A DNA stretch of 34,386 bases from Burkholderiales bacterium (GTDB taxonomy: Bacteria > Pseudomonadota > Gammaproteobacteria > Burkholderiales > Casimicrobiaceae). The DNA lies in contig JACMNN010000061.1 of the NCBI GenBank assembly GCA_014378555.1, forward strand, positions 1 through 34,386, read 5' to 3'. This document shows, piece after piece, positions 9,847 to 17,570 of this stretch (position 1 is the stretch's first letter; every line of letters starts with the position of its first letter). The notes beneath the pieces are model-generated. The model did no database searches. It had not been told where the DNA came from and worked only from the letters and a program-made list of their open reading frames with translations. Made by a program: the position numbers and the translations under genes.

Positions 9847-9946
9847 AGCGACCCTTCCGAAGAAAACCCTATGCTGCGCGGAGCGCAACCGATGCGTGTC
9901 ACGTTTAGCCTTTAGCCAACAAAACCTTACTGGCTAAAAATACTAG

Positions 9947-10801
9947 TTAATTGCCTTTAAAAACCGGCTTCTGCTTCGCCGCGAACGCATGAAACGCGCG
10001 ATGAAAATCCTGCGTCTGCATGCAGATGGCCTGGGCTTGCGCCTCTGCCTCAATGGCCATATCAATGCTCATTGACCATTCTTGATGCAACATGGTTTTG
10101 GTCATGCTGTGCGCAAAGTTGGGTCCTGCCGCCAGTGTCTCAGCCAATGTCTGCGCGGCTGAATTCAACGCAGCCGGCTCATACAGTGCATTGAAAAATC
10201 CCCACGCTAATGCTTCGTCGGCAGTCATCAAACGGCCAGTGAGCAACAGCTCGGCAGCGCGGCCCTGCCCGATCACGCGCGGCAGCAGCGCGCAGGCGCC
10301 CATGTCGGCCCCGGCCAAGCCCACGCGCGAGAACAGAAATGCGGTTTTGGCGTGTGGCGTGCCCAGCCGCATATCACTCGCTAGCGCCATCATGGCACCT
10401 GCACCGGCGCAAATCCCGTCGACCGCGGCGATCACTGGCTGCGGGCAGGTTTTGATCGCCTTGACCAGATCACCGGTCATGCGGGTGAATGCCAACAGCT
10501 CCGGCATAGACATTTTGGTGAGCGGGCCAATGATTTCGTGCACGTCGCCACCGGAACAAAAATTGCCACCTTCGCCGGAAATAATTACCGCCTTGATGTC
10601 CGTCGCATAGACGAAATCACGAAATAAATTGCGCAACTCGGCGTAAGAATCAAAGGTCAGTGGATTCTTTTTTTCCGGGCGATTAAGCGTGACATGGGCG
10701 ATGCGTCGTTCGCCCTCGCCGGTGACGTTGAGGCGAAAGTGTTTCGCTACAACGTTCGCCATCGGCCGAAACGCGTTTGCCATTGGATTGCCTGCCATCA
10801 T
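9947..10801 (-). CDS. Crotonase-fold (enoyl-CoA hydratase family) protein lacking the hydratase glutamates
   Basis: 284-residue crotonase-superfamily protein. The CoA-binding/oxyanion segments are present: [10 protein letters not shown] (about 81-90) and [17 protein letters not shown] (about 127-143). Aligning by eye to rat mitochondrial hydratase, the two catalytic glutamates (rat Glu144, Glu164) fall on Met137 and Arg159 ([13 protein letters not shown]), so simple hydration of a 2-enoyl-CoA is unlikely. Such members occur with 2-aminobenzoyl-CoA/salicylyl-CoA monooxygenase genes and may act on the dearomatised ring. Its ATG overlaps the marR stop (ATGA). A second ATG follows immediately (MM), and MANAFRP at residue 7 or MANVVAK at residue 14 are also possible starts. 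Confidence 0.87.
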   Translation of the reverse strand: MMAGNPMANAFRPMANVVAKHFRLNVTGEGERRIAHVTLNRPEKKNPLTFDSYAELRNLFRDFVYATDIKAVIISGEGGNFCSGGDVHEIIGPLTKMSMPELLAFTRMTGDLVKAIKTCPQPVIAAVDGICAGAGAMMALASDMRLGTPHAKTAFLFSRVGLAGADMGACALLPRVIGQGRAAELLLTGRLMTADEALAWGFFNALYEPAALNSAAQTLAETLAAGPNFAHSMTKTMLHQEWSMSIDMAIEAEAQAQAICMQTQDFHRAFHAFAAKQKPVFKGN

Positions 10802-11271
10802 GCTGGTGCCTCGTTTGAATTCATATGTTGTTTCACTTTGCCAAGCAATTTGTGCAGGGTGGCGACTTCGCGCTCACTGAGCCCGGCAAGTGCGTCGACG
10901 ATCCAGCCCTCATGCACTTCTGCCATGTCGGCAAATGCTTTGCGGCCCGCGGCAGTCAGGCGAATGCACAGCGCACGGCGATCGTTGGCCACAGCAGTAC
11001 GTTCAACGAAACCTTCCGCTTCAAGCTGATCGGTGATGCCGGTGACGTTGCCGCCGGTGACCATCATTCGTCGTGACAGTTCATTCATCTTGAGCCCTTC
11101 AGGTGAACGCTCCAGTTGCGCCATCAAGTCAAAACGCGGCAACGTCGTTGCAAACTTTTCACGCAAGCCGCTACGCACGCGCTGCTCAATCAATTGGCTG
11201 CAGGTCAGCATGCGCAACCACAAGCGCAGTGCGTCATGATGCTGCTCGTGAGCGCGAGCTTCTAAATCCAT
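10798..11271 (-). CDS. MarR family transcriptional regulator
   Basis: 157-residue winged-helix regulator. The pattern [22 protein letters not shown] is the N-terminal dimer helix; [48 protein letters not shown] spans the helix-turn-helix and approach to the wing, which carries the hallmark [17 protein letters not shown] (DxR wing). C-terminal helices [21 protein letters not shown] close the dimer. It lies within the aromatic cluster, coupled to the crotonase by ATGA overlap and 112 bp downstream of the monooxygenase/reductase gene. MarR proteins in such clusters usually repress until the aryl-CoA binds; that is family-based inference, and no operator could be assigned with confidence. Confidence 0.92.
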   Translation of the reverse strand: MDLEARAHEQHHDALRLWLRMLTCSQLIEQRVRSGLREKFATTLPRFDLMAQLERSPEGLKMNELSRRMMVTGGNVTGITDQLEAEGFVERTAVANDRRALCIRLTAAGRKAFADMAEVHEGWIVDALAGLSEREVATLHKLLGKVKQHMNSNEAPA

Positions 11272-11383
11272 CGCATGGCCCCCGTCTCGTCGCCTCGCCT
11301 TGGGCAGGAAAGAATGAAGGAAATGATTAACGCTATAGCCGCCTCGGAGCCTTCACTACGCTTAAGAAAAAACGCTGCGTTCA

Positions 11384-14300
11384 TCATTGCTCTATCTGCT
11401 TCGCAGCAACTTCTGCAGCACTTAAAGCAGTCATCGCAACCGATTTCTCTTTCGCCACGTTGCGATAAAGCTGATCGCGCCCACTTAAATATTGCTTGGG
11501 CCACGCGATGGCGGTAGCGCCAAGTTTTGCCGCTTCGTGCAGGGTCCACGCGGCGTCCGCTAGATGCGGCCGCGCAATGGCGCACAGATCAGCGCGACCG
11601 GCCGCGATGATGCTGTTGACGTGATCGGCCTCAGTGATTGCGCCCACTGCAATGGTGCGAATGCCGACCTCGTTGCGAATGCGATCAGCGAACGGCGTCT
11701 GGTACATACGCCCATAAATCGGTTTGGCATCGCGCGTCGTTTGACCGGAGGAAACGTCGATGAAATCGGCACCGGCTTCCTTAAATAATCGCGCCACGAT
11801 GATCGCATCGTCGACCGTGTTGCCACCCGGGGCCCAATCATGCGCCGAGATGCGCACGCTCATCGGCAAATGCTCGGGCCAAACAGCACGCACCGCTCTA
11901 AAAACCTGTAGCGGATAGCGGCAGCGCGCCTCGATACTGCCGCCGTATTCGTCCGTTCGCATGTTGGTCAGCGGACAGATAAAGCTCGACAGCAAATAGC
12001 CGTGCGCGCAGTGCAGTTCCAGCCAGTCAAAGCCAGCTCGCGCTGCGCGCTCAGTCGCTGCAACAAAAAGTGCGGTGACTGCGCGCATGTCGTCTTCAGT
12101 CATCGCCTTCGGAACCTGATTCTGCGGCCCGAACGCAATGGCGCTTGCGGCCAGCAGTGGCCAGTTGCCCTCGGTCATGGGCTCATCGGTGGTCTCCCAG
12201 CCCAGCTGCGTAGAACCCTTCGGCCCGCTGTGGCCGATCTGCATACCGATTTTGGCGTGGGTCGACGCATGCACAAAATCGACGATGCGCTGCCATGCCA
12301 ACATCTGCGCGTCGTTCCACAGACCGGCACAGCCGGTGGTGATGCGACCGTCGGGGGACGGGCAAGTCATCTCGGCGAACACCAGCCCCGCTCCGCCCAA
12401 CGCGCGCGCTCCTATGTGCACGAGATGGAAGTCGCCGGGCACGCCATCTACGGCGGAATACATAGCCGTGGGTGAGACCACAATACGATTGGCCAGCGTG
12501 ATGCTGCGTGCGGCAAGTGGCAGCAACATAGGCGGCACGCCAACATCCGTTCGCCCTGAGCGCAGCGAAGGGTTTGATTGCGCCGTTGAGCCATCAGCCC
12601 CTTCGCTGCGCCCAGGCCGAACGGGAAATTTGTCCGCTGCGGAATCCATTGCCGTAGCTGAAACGACGACACGATTGGCCAGCATGATGCTGCCTGCGGT
12701 AAGTGGTAACAGCATAGGCGGCGCGCCAACATCCGTTCGCCCTGAGCGTAGCGAAGGGTTTGACTGCGGCTCCGAGCCATCAGACCCTTCGCTGCGCTCA
12801 GGGCGAACGGGAAATTTGTCCGCTGCGGAATCTATTGCGGTGAGAGATCTGGCCCCTGCGAAATCCATTGCCGTGGCTGAAACGACGACACGGTTGGCCA
12901 GCGTGATGCTGCCTGCGGTCAGTGGTAGCAACGTAGGCACCGCGCCCCTATCCGTTTGCCCTGAGCGCAGCGAAGGGTTTGACTGCGTCGCTGAGTCATC
13001 AGACCCTTCGCTGCGCTCAGGGCGAACGGGAGATTTGTCCACCGCGGAATCTATTGCGGTGAGAGATCTGGCCACTGCGAAATCCATTACCGTGGCTGAA
13101 GCGACGTCACGGTTGGCCGGCGTGATGCTGCCTGCGGTAAGTGGTAGCAACGTAGGCGGCGCGCCCCTATCCGTTTGCCCTGAGCGCAGCGAAGGGTTTG
13201 ACTGCGTCGCTGAGCCATCAGACCCTTCGCTGCGCTCAGGGCGAACGGGAAATCTGGCGTGATTCTGCGCCAACCACCGCTCATAGCCGCCCAGCCACTC
13301 AGCATCCCGAGCGCGCAAATTCTCGTGACTGATCCGCTGCGAACGAGTCAGCAATGAATATGCAAACTGCTCTACCTCCATCGCGGTATAGCGATTGACG
13401 TTCTCGAACCACTCGGTTGAATTGCGCGCTGCATTTTGAATCTTCAACACCTCAACCGAACGCACCGCTTGGTAATCCGCAAGCGTTGCGCGTAAATCAT
13501 GTTCGCCATATTTCGCGAACGAACGTGTCAATTCGATGGCATCTTCCAACGCCAGCTTGGTCCCAGAGCCAATAGAAAAGTGTGCCGTATGCGCCGCGTC
13601 GCCCATCAACACCACCGGCGTCGCAGCATTCCATTTGACCCATGATTTACAAATCACGCGCGGAAAACGAATCCAGTTCACCGAGCCGCGCAGATGCGTC
13701 GCGTTGCTCATGAGGGCATGGCCATCAAGATATTTGGCAAACAATTTTTCGCAGAAGGCAATTGCCTGCGGCTGCTCCATCGCGTCCAGCCCGTGCGCCT
13801 TCCACACCGCCTCGGGCGTCTCCACGATGAACGTGGATGTGGTGTCGTCGTACTGGTAGGCGTGCGCCTGAAACCAGCCATGCTCGGTCTGCTCGAAGGC
13901 AAAGGTAAATGCGTCAAAGGTCTTGTTGGTGCCCAGCCACACGAAGCGGCAGTCACGCAAATCGATGTCCGGCTGATAGGTATCGGCGTAACGCGTACGG
14001 ATGCGGCTGTTCAGCCCGTCCGACGCGATCACTAGGTCGGCCGCGAACTCGGCCGCCATCGCTTGGTCATCGGTCACGTCCTGCTCAAACGTCAGCTCCA
14101 CGCCTAAATCTAGGCAACGCTGTTGCAGGATATTCAGCAGCCGCTTGCGGCCAATGCCACAAAAGCCATGCCCGCCCGATCGCACTGTGCGCCCGCGAAA
14201 GTGCACATCAATGTCGTCCCAATGATTAAACGCATCGCCAATCTGCGCGGCGGTAACCGGGTCAGCGATCTGCAAATTGCCCAGCGTCTGATCAGAAAAA

Positions 14301-14434
14301 ACAACGCCCCAACCAAAGGTGTCAAACGGACGATTGCGCTCGGCCACGCGAATAACGTTGCCAGGATTTTGCAACTTCATCAGCAGCGCGAAGTACAGGC
14401 CCGCTGGACCACCACCGATGCACAAGATTCGCAT
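11384..14434 (-). CDS. Bifunctional aryl-CoA monooxygenase / OYE-type reductase with expanded REP-coded linker
   Basis: 1016-residue flavoprotein. Residues 1 to about 393 are a class A FAD monooxygenase (salicylate-hydroxylase-like): dinucleotide motif [15 protein letters not shown] at 5-19, DG motif [12 protein letters not shown] motif [20 protein letters not shown] at 276-293. Residues about 631-1016 are an old-yellow-enzyme/2,4-dienoyl-CoA-reductase-type FMN domain: [25 protein letters not shown], and active-site [17 protein letters not shown] followed by DEYGG. This architecture is that of 2-aminobenzoyl-CoA monooxygenase/reductase and 'salicylyl-CoA 5-hydroxylase/oxidoreductase', normally about 770-790 residues. 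The excess is in the linker, 396-630, made of four REP-derived segments alternating with copies of the reductase's first strand. The frame is intact throughout, and both catalytic domains look complete. Confidence 0.9.
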   Translation of the reverse strand: MRILCIGGGPAGLYFALLMKLQNPGNVIRVAERNRPFDTFGWGVVFSDQTLGNLQIADPVTAAQIGDAFNHWDDIDVHFRGRTVRSGGHGFCGIGRKRLLNILQQRCLDLGVELTFEQDVTDDQAMAAEFAADLVIASDGLNSRIRTRYADTYQPDIDLRDCRFVWLGTNKTFDAFTFAFEQTEHGWFQAHAYQYDDTTSTFIVETPEAVWKAHGLDAMEQPQAIAFCEKLFAKYLDGHALMSNATHLRGSVNWIRFPRVICKSWVKWNAATPVVLMGDAAHTAHFSIGSGTKLALEDAIELTRSFAKYGEHDLRATLADYQAVRSVEVLKIQNAARNSTEWFENVNRYTAMEVEQFAYSLLTRSQRISHENLRARDAEWLGGYERWLAQNHARFPVRPERSEGSDGSATQSNPSLRSGQTDRGAPPTLLPLTAGSITPANRDVASATVMDFAVARSLTAIDSAVDKSPVRPERSEGSDDSATQSNPSLRSGQTDRGAVPTLLPLTAGSITLANRVVVSATAMDFAGARSLTAIDSAADKFPVRPERSEGSDGSEPQSNPSLRSGRTDVGAPPMLLPLTAGSIMLANRVVVSATAMDSAADKFPVRPGRSEGADGSTAQSNPSLRSGRTDVGVPPMLLPLAARSITLANRIVVSPTAMYSAVDGVPGDFHLVHIGARALGGAGLVFAEMTCPSPDGRITTGCAGLWNDAQMLAWQRIVDFVHASTHAKIGMQIGHSGPKGSTQLGWETTDEPMTEGNWPLLAASAIAFGPQNQVPKAMTEDDMRAVTALFVAATERAARAGFDWLELHCAHGYLLSSFICPLTNMRTDEYGGSIEARCRYPLQVFRAVRAVWPEHLPMSVRISAHDWAPGGNTVDDAIIVARLFKEAGADFIDVSSGQTTRDAKPIYGRMYQTPFADRIRNEVGIRTIAVGAITEADHVNSIIAAGRADLCAIARPHLADAAWTLHEAAKLGATAIAWPKQYLSGRDQLYRNVAKEKSVAMTALSAAEVAAKQIEQ
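12547..13252 (-). repeat. Four-copy in-frame tandem repeat (REP palindrome pair + duplicated OYE strand)
   Basis: Four copies of a 79-bp element with inverted arms (CCGTTYGCCCTGAGCGYAGC ... CTTCGCTGCGCTCAGGGCG) lie at 12547-12625, 12733-12811, 12952-13030 and 13171-13249. Element starts are 186, 219 and 219 bp apart, all multiples of three. Between them the protein repeats [21 protein letters not shown]...SAVDK, which copies the start of the downstream reductase domain ([25 protein letters not shown]). The 186-bp unit lacks 33 bp coding for an 11-residue ARSLTAID-type piece. Arms of the element are read as RPERSEG and SNPSLRSG. Copies differ by scattered substitutions. Confidence 0.92.
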
Positions 14435-14472
14435 GCCGCGTCGCCTTGATCCGCTATTTATATGATCTGCGA

Positions 14473-14501
14473 ATTATTTAGGTTTAAAGCAGTTGAGTCA
14501 A
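14473..14501 (-). promoter_or_regulatory. Sigma-70-type promoter for the aromatic cluster
   Basis: On the minus strand TTGACT (14501-14496) is separated by 17 bp from AATAAT (14478-14473), 5/6 matches to each consensus hexamer. It lies 39 bp or more upstream of the ATG at 14434 of the monooxygenase/reductase gene, in an AT-rich 240-bp spacer otherwise without a gene, so it could drive the whole cluster down to the RidA gene. Confidence 0.6.
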
Positions 14502-14674
14502 TATTGTTTTCAAACTTGGCACGGCCGGTATCTAGCGGCGTCTGTTGCGCCTTGCTATGTGGCGAGAAAATTCAACATTCACGCAAGTTTGGCGTGCTTG
14601 CGGTGGTTACTTCGTTTTCAATTTAGCCGCGCTACCGCAGCAACCGCGCCAATAATCCCGATAAACTACACACT

Positions 14675-15070
14675 ATGAGTCCGACCCTTAAAGCACATCT
14701 CGTTCACGCCATGCAAAGCGTCGCAACGCTCGAGCTCGCAATAGTTTTTGGCTCAGTGGCGAGTGGTAATGCGCGTCCTGACAGCGATATCGACGTCGCG
14801 GTGCGCTACAAAAACGCGCTTGATGTGGCGCAAAAAATAGCGCTAATCGACGCGCTCGCGTCAGTCACCGGGCGCGCGGTTGACGTGATTGACTTGCGCG
14901 TAGCCGGGCCGATTGTGGCCCGCGAAGCATTGACTAACGGAAGACGTTTATTTGGTTCAGATGAAGTATGGGCGGCGCAGGTTTTGCGCACGCTGATCGA
15001 TTACGCTGATTTCGCGCCGCTAATCGAGCGAACGCTTCGCGAAAGGCGGGAAGCATGGATGCAGACGTAG
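14675..15070 (+). CDS. mntA: MntA-type nucleotidyltransferase antitoxin
   Basis: 131-residue minimal nucleotidyltransferase. The family motif is explicit: VFGSVASGNARPDSDIDVAV (about 39-58), i.e. GSx(A)xG...DxDxDV, which binds nucleotide and metal. In known MntA/HepT systems the protein transfers AMP groups to a tyrosine in the HepT active site and so silences the toxin. The sequence continues DVIDLRVAGPIVAREALTNGRRLF, the common C-terminal part of the family. It overlaps the next gene, HepT-like, by 16 bp, the usual antitoxin-first arrangement. The start at 14675 is followed by SPTLKAHLVHAM; no strong ribosome site is visible. Confidence 0.9.
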   Translation: MSPTLKAHLVHAMQSVATLELAIVFGSVASGNARPDSDIDVAVRYKNALDVAQKIALIDALASVTGRAVDVIDLRVAGPIVAREALTNGRRLFGSDEVWAAQVLRTLIDYADFAPLIERTLRERREAWMQT

Positions 15071-15456
15071 TTGCAGCAAAGCTCGAGTCGCTGCGTCGCT
15101 GTGTGGCACGCGTCGAGGCGCGCTGCCCAGCGACGGTCGACGCCCTAACCACCGATCTCGATGCACAGGACATCATCGCCCTTAATTTGAGCCGTGCGGT
15201 ACAACTCTGCGTCGATTTGGCGCTACATCGCTTATCGACGTCTGGAGCCACGGCCCCGGCCACGATGGGCGGGGCGTTCGACGCCCTCGTCCCTGTTGGC
15301 ACCATTACCGCAGCGCTTGCGGGTCGGATGAAAAGCGCCGTTGGTTTTCGGAATCTTGCTGTGCATCAATATGAAGCGATGGACTGGGCCATCGTGCATG
15401 CCATCTGCACCGAGCATCTTGGCGATTTTCGGGAGTTTGCGAAGCTCGTAGGCTAG
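15055..15456 (+). CDS. hepT: HepT-like HEPN toxin (DUF86)
   Basis: 133-residue HEPN-fold ribonuclease toxin. The catalytic RX4-6H motif with the modifiable tyrosine is seen as RNLAVHQYEAMDW near residue 106 (R-4-H-X-Y). N-terminal helices KLESLRRCVARVEARCP and IIALNLSRAVQLCVDLALH match the HepT family helix bundle. Expected to form a complex with the MntA protein encoded just upstream (16-bp overlap), with AMPylation of the motif tyrosine keeping it off. The final codons (..LVG stop) run into a palindromic intergenic element at 15450-15511. The pair sits between catabolic genes and nadE, unrelated to either. Confidence 0.9.
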   Translation: MDADVVAAKLESLRRCVARVEARCPATVDALTTDLDAQDIIALNLSRAVQLCVDLALHRLSTSGATAPATMGGAFDALVPVGTITAALAGRMKSAVGFRNLAVHQYEAMDWAIVHAICTEHLGDFREFAKLVG

Positions 15457-15511
15457 GTTGACACCCAGCGAGCCGCTTCAGCCGAAATCGCTGGGTTCGC
15501 CAACCCAGCCT
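15450..15511. repeat. Long imperfect inverted repeat between convergent genes
   Basis: AGGCTAGGTTGACACCCAGCGA-like left arm at 15450-15471 pairs with the right arm at 15488-15511 (TCGCTGGGTT...AACCCAGCCT) with a 16-nt loop. It overlaps the hepT stop codon and lies between the ends of two convergent genes, so it can act as a bidirectional terminator. It resembles the GTAGGCTGGGTTGGCGAA-type intergenic repeats common in Burkholderiales. Confidence 0.6.
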
Positions 15512-15547
15512 ACACGCTGATGCATCACGAGTGAGAACCTTACGCCG

Positions 15548-15853
15548 CTACAAGACCTGCAGCACTACCCCTGTTCCTATGTCTCGACCCTCCCAAACAG
15601 AGAATGACGTGCCAACGGGAAAGTGTTGAAAAGCCAGTTCAGGGACAAGGAATTGAACGCCGAAAATCCCGCTGTTACCACCAGGCTCTAGGCATGTCGA
15701 AGTTGGAATGACCCAGCGAACCGAGAACGATCCTGCGGGCACAGAAAATACGCCGCTACATACGCCCGACGCAATTGCGGACAGCCGTCCGCCCGCGCCT
15801 GAGGGGGACAACGTAATTTCCACAACAATTTCATCCAGCGTGTTCGCAGCCAC
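15548..15853 (-). CDS. Small EF-Tu domain III-like beta-barrel protein (hypothetical)
   Basis: 101 residues from a GTG at 15853, two bases past the nadE stop, so the gene is probably cotranscribed with nadE. The sequence looks like a stand-alone version of the C-terminal beta-barrel of elongation factor Tu: VVEITLSPSGAGGRLSAI at the start and SFSVWEGRDIGTGVVLQVL at the end, compared with EF-Tu's IREGGRTVGAGVV. In between are LEPGGNSGIFGVQFL and similar strand-like segments. There is no GTPase domain, no signal peptide and no membrane segment. Small orphan proteins of this kind exist but their function is not known to me. The GTG start is the best guess; it lacks a clear Shine-Dalgarno. Confidence 0.65.
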   Translation of the reverse strand: MAANTLDEIVVEITLSPSGAGGRLSAIASGVCSGVFSVPAGSFSVRWVIPTSTCLEPGGNSGIFGVQFLVPELAFQHFPVGTSFSVWEGRDIGTGVVLQVL

Positions 15854-15855
15854 CC

Positions 15856-17457
15856 CTACTCGCGCCAGCCACTAGTAATCGGATAACGCCAGTCCCGCCC
15901 ATACGCACGCGCCGTTACACGCGGCCCGACCGGTGCCTGTCGCCGCTTGTATTCGTTGATGCGCAGCAGCCGCACCACCTTGTCGACGTCCGCTGCGGGC
16001 AAGCCCTTCGCTTTAATATCGGCTGCCGAGAGGTTGTGCTCCATGTAGAGCGACATGATCTCGTCCAAGATCGGGTACTCGGGTAGCGAGTCTTGATCGG
16101 TTTGGTCGTTTCTCAGTTCGGCCGACGGCGCCCGCGTGATGACGCGCTCGGGAATCACCCGGCCAAGCGTATTGCGATAGTTGGCAAGCTCGTACACCAG
16201 CTCTTTGTCGCAATCCTTGAGCACGCCGAAACCCCCAGCCATGTCGCCGTACAGCGTGGCGTAGCCGGTGGTCATCTCGCTCTTGTTGCCGGTGGTGAGC
16301 ACTAGGTTGCCGGTCTTGTTTGAGATGGCCATAAGAATGGTGCCGCGAATGCGCGATTGCAGGTTTTCTTCGCTGGCATCTTCCGCGTAGCCCTTGAACT
16401 GATCGGCGAGCGCGGCTTCGAACGCAACATAGACTGGCTCAATCGGAATTTCGTCGTAGCGAATGCCCTGAATGCCGGCCATCCAGCGCGCGTCTTCTAA
16501 GCTGATGCTGGCATTGAATTTCGACGGCAACATGACGCAGCGCACGCGGTCGCAACCGAGCGCATCGACCGCGATGGCGAGCACCACGGCCGAGTCGATG
16601 CCGCCCGACAAGCCCAGCACAATGCCGGGAAAGCGGTTTTTGTTGATGTAGTCCTTCACTGCAAGAACCAGCGCGGCATACACGTCGGCAGCCGTTGACG
16701 GTGGCGTGTTGTAGCGGACGGGTTTCGGCGCGTTGCCATCAAACTCGACCACCGCCGTAACCTCAACAAAGCCCGGCAAACGCTGCGTGACCTCACCTTC
16801 GCCGTTCATCACAAACGACTGACCGTCGTAGACAATTTCGTCCTGTCCGCCGACCAGATTGCAGAAGATAACCGGCAAGCCCTGCTCCGCAGCACGTTCG
16901 CGACAGGCCGCCTCGCGCGCCGCCAGATGCTCGGCGTCGTATGGCGAGCCGTTGATCACGGCCAGCACCTCTGCGCCTGCCTCGCGGGCAAGAGCGGCCG
17001 CACGCGGCAGCCACACGTCTTCGCAAATCAGCACGCCAACGCGAACGCCGCCCGCCTCAAACACCGTCGCGCTGTTGCCGTGCTCGAAGTAACGCTTATC
17101 GTCAAACACCGAATAGTTCGGCAAATCCATTTTGCGATAAATCGCCTCGATTTTGCCGCCGCGCAGCACTACGGCGGCGTTGTAAAGCCCCGTTTCATCG
17201 CGCCACGGCGTGCCGACGATGGCCGCTAATTTAGGCGGAAGCTTTGCGGCTAGTGCTTCGACCTCGGCTTTGCATGCAGCGATGAACGCTGGGCGCAGCA
17301 GCAGGTCCTCCGGTTGATAAGAACAGATAGACAGCTCTGGCGTGAGCAGCAAGTCTGCGTTCACCGCCGCTGCAGACTCTGCCGCCGCGAGGATTTTGGC
17401 GGCGTTGCCTGTGAGGTCGCCGACCAGGAGATTGAGTTGGGCTATGACTGCTTTCAT
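15856..17457 (-). CDS. nadE: Glutamine-dependent NAD+ synthetase
   Basis: 533-residue two-domain enzyme converting nicotinate adenine dinucleotide to NAD+ with ATP and glutamine. The N-terminal nitrilase-like glutaminase domain has the Glu-Lys-Cys triad: Glu41 in TPELSICSY, Lys109 in YRKMDLPNY, Cys145 in LICEDVW. The C-terminal synthetase domain carries the pyrophosphate loop LGLSGGIDSAVV at about 281-292, then TTGNKSEMTTGYATLYGDM and RAPSAELRNDQTDQDSLP, all conserved. Length is normal for the bacterial two-domain form. It is divergent from the FemAB-like gene at 17571, with 113 bp of shared upstream DNA. Confidence 0.97.
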   Translation of the reverse strand: MKAVIAQLNLLVGDLTGNAAKILAAAESAAAVNADLLLTPELSICSYQPEDLLLRPAFIAACKAEVEALAAKLPPKLAAIVGTPWRDETGLYNAAVVLRGGKIEAIYRKMDLPNYSVFDDKRYFEHGNSATVFEAGGVRVGVLICEDVWLPRAAALAREAGAEVLAVINGSPYDAEHLAAREAACRERAAEQGLPVIFCNLVGGQDEIVYDGQSFVMNGEGEVTQRLPGFVEVTAVVEFDGNAPKPVRYNTPPSTAADVYAALVLAVKDYINKNRFPGIVLGLSGGIDSAVVLAIAVDALGCDRVRCVMLPSKFNASISLEDARWMAGIQGIRYDEIPIEPVYVAFEAALADQFKGYAEDASEENLQSRIRGTILMAISNKTGNLVLTTGNKSEMTTGYATLYGDMAGGFGVLKDCDKELVYELANYRNTLGRVIPERVITRAPSAELRNDQTDQDSLPEYPILDEIMSLYMEHNLSAADIKAKGLPAADVDKVVRLLRINEYKRRQAPVGPRVTARAYGRDWRYPITSGWRE

Positions 17458-17570
17458 GCCCTGAATTGTAGGGTGGGAACCTTGCCCGCACTGCGCCGCG
17501 GCAAAGGGGCCCGACGTGCCTGACAGGGGCGGTGGCGTGAGGAAACCGATACTTACGGCACAATCTCGCC

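Noticed and set aside
12547-13249. Regularly spaced repeats as a CRISPR array
   Set aside because: Units are 186-219 bp apart, the 'spacers' are themselves copies of each other, the reading frame is kept, and no cas genes are near.
12138-13262. Long plus-strand reading frame of 374 codons
   Set aside because: It is the mirror of the repeat region in the minus-strand flavoenzyme gene; it stays open because the repeats are palindromic. No start signal or domain.
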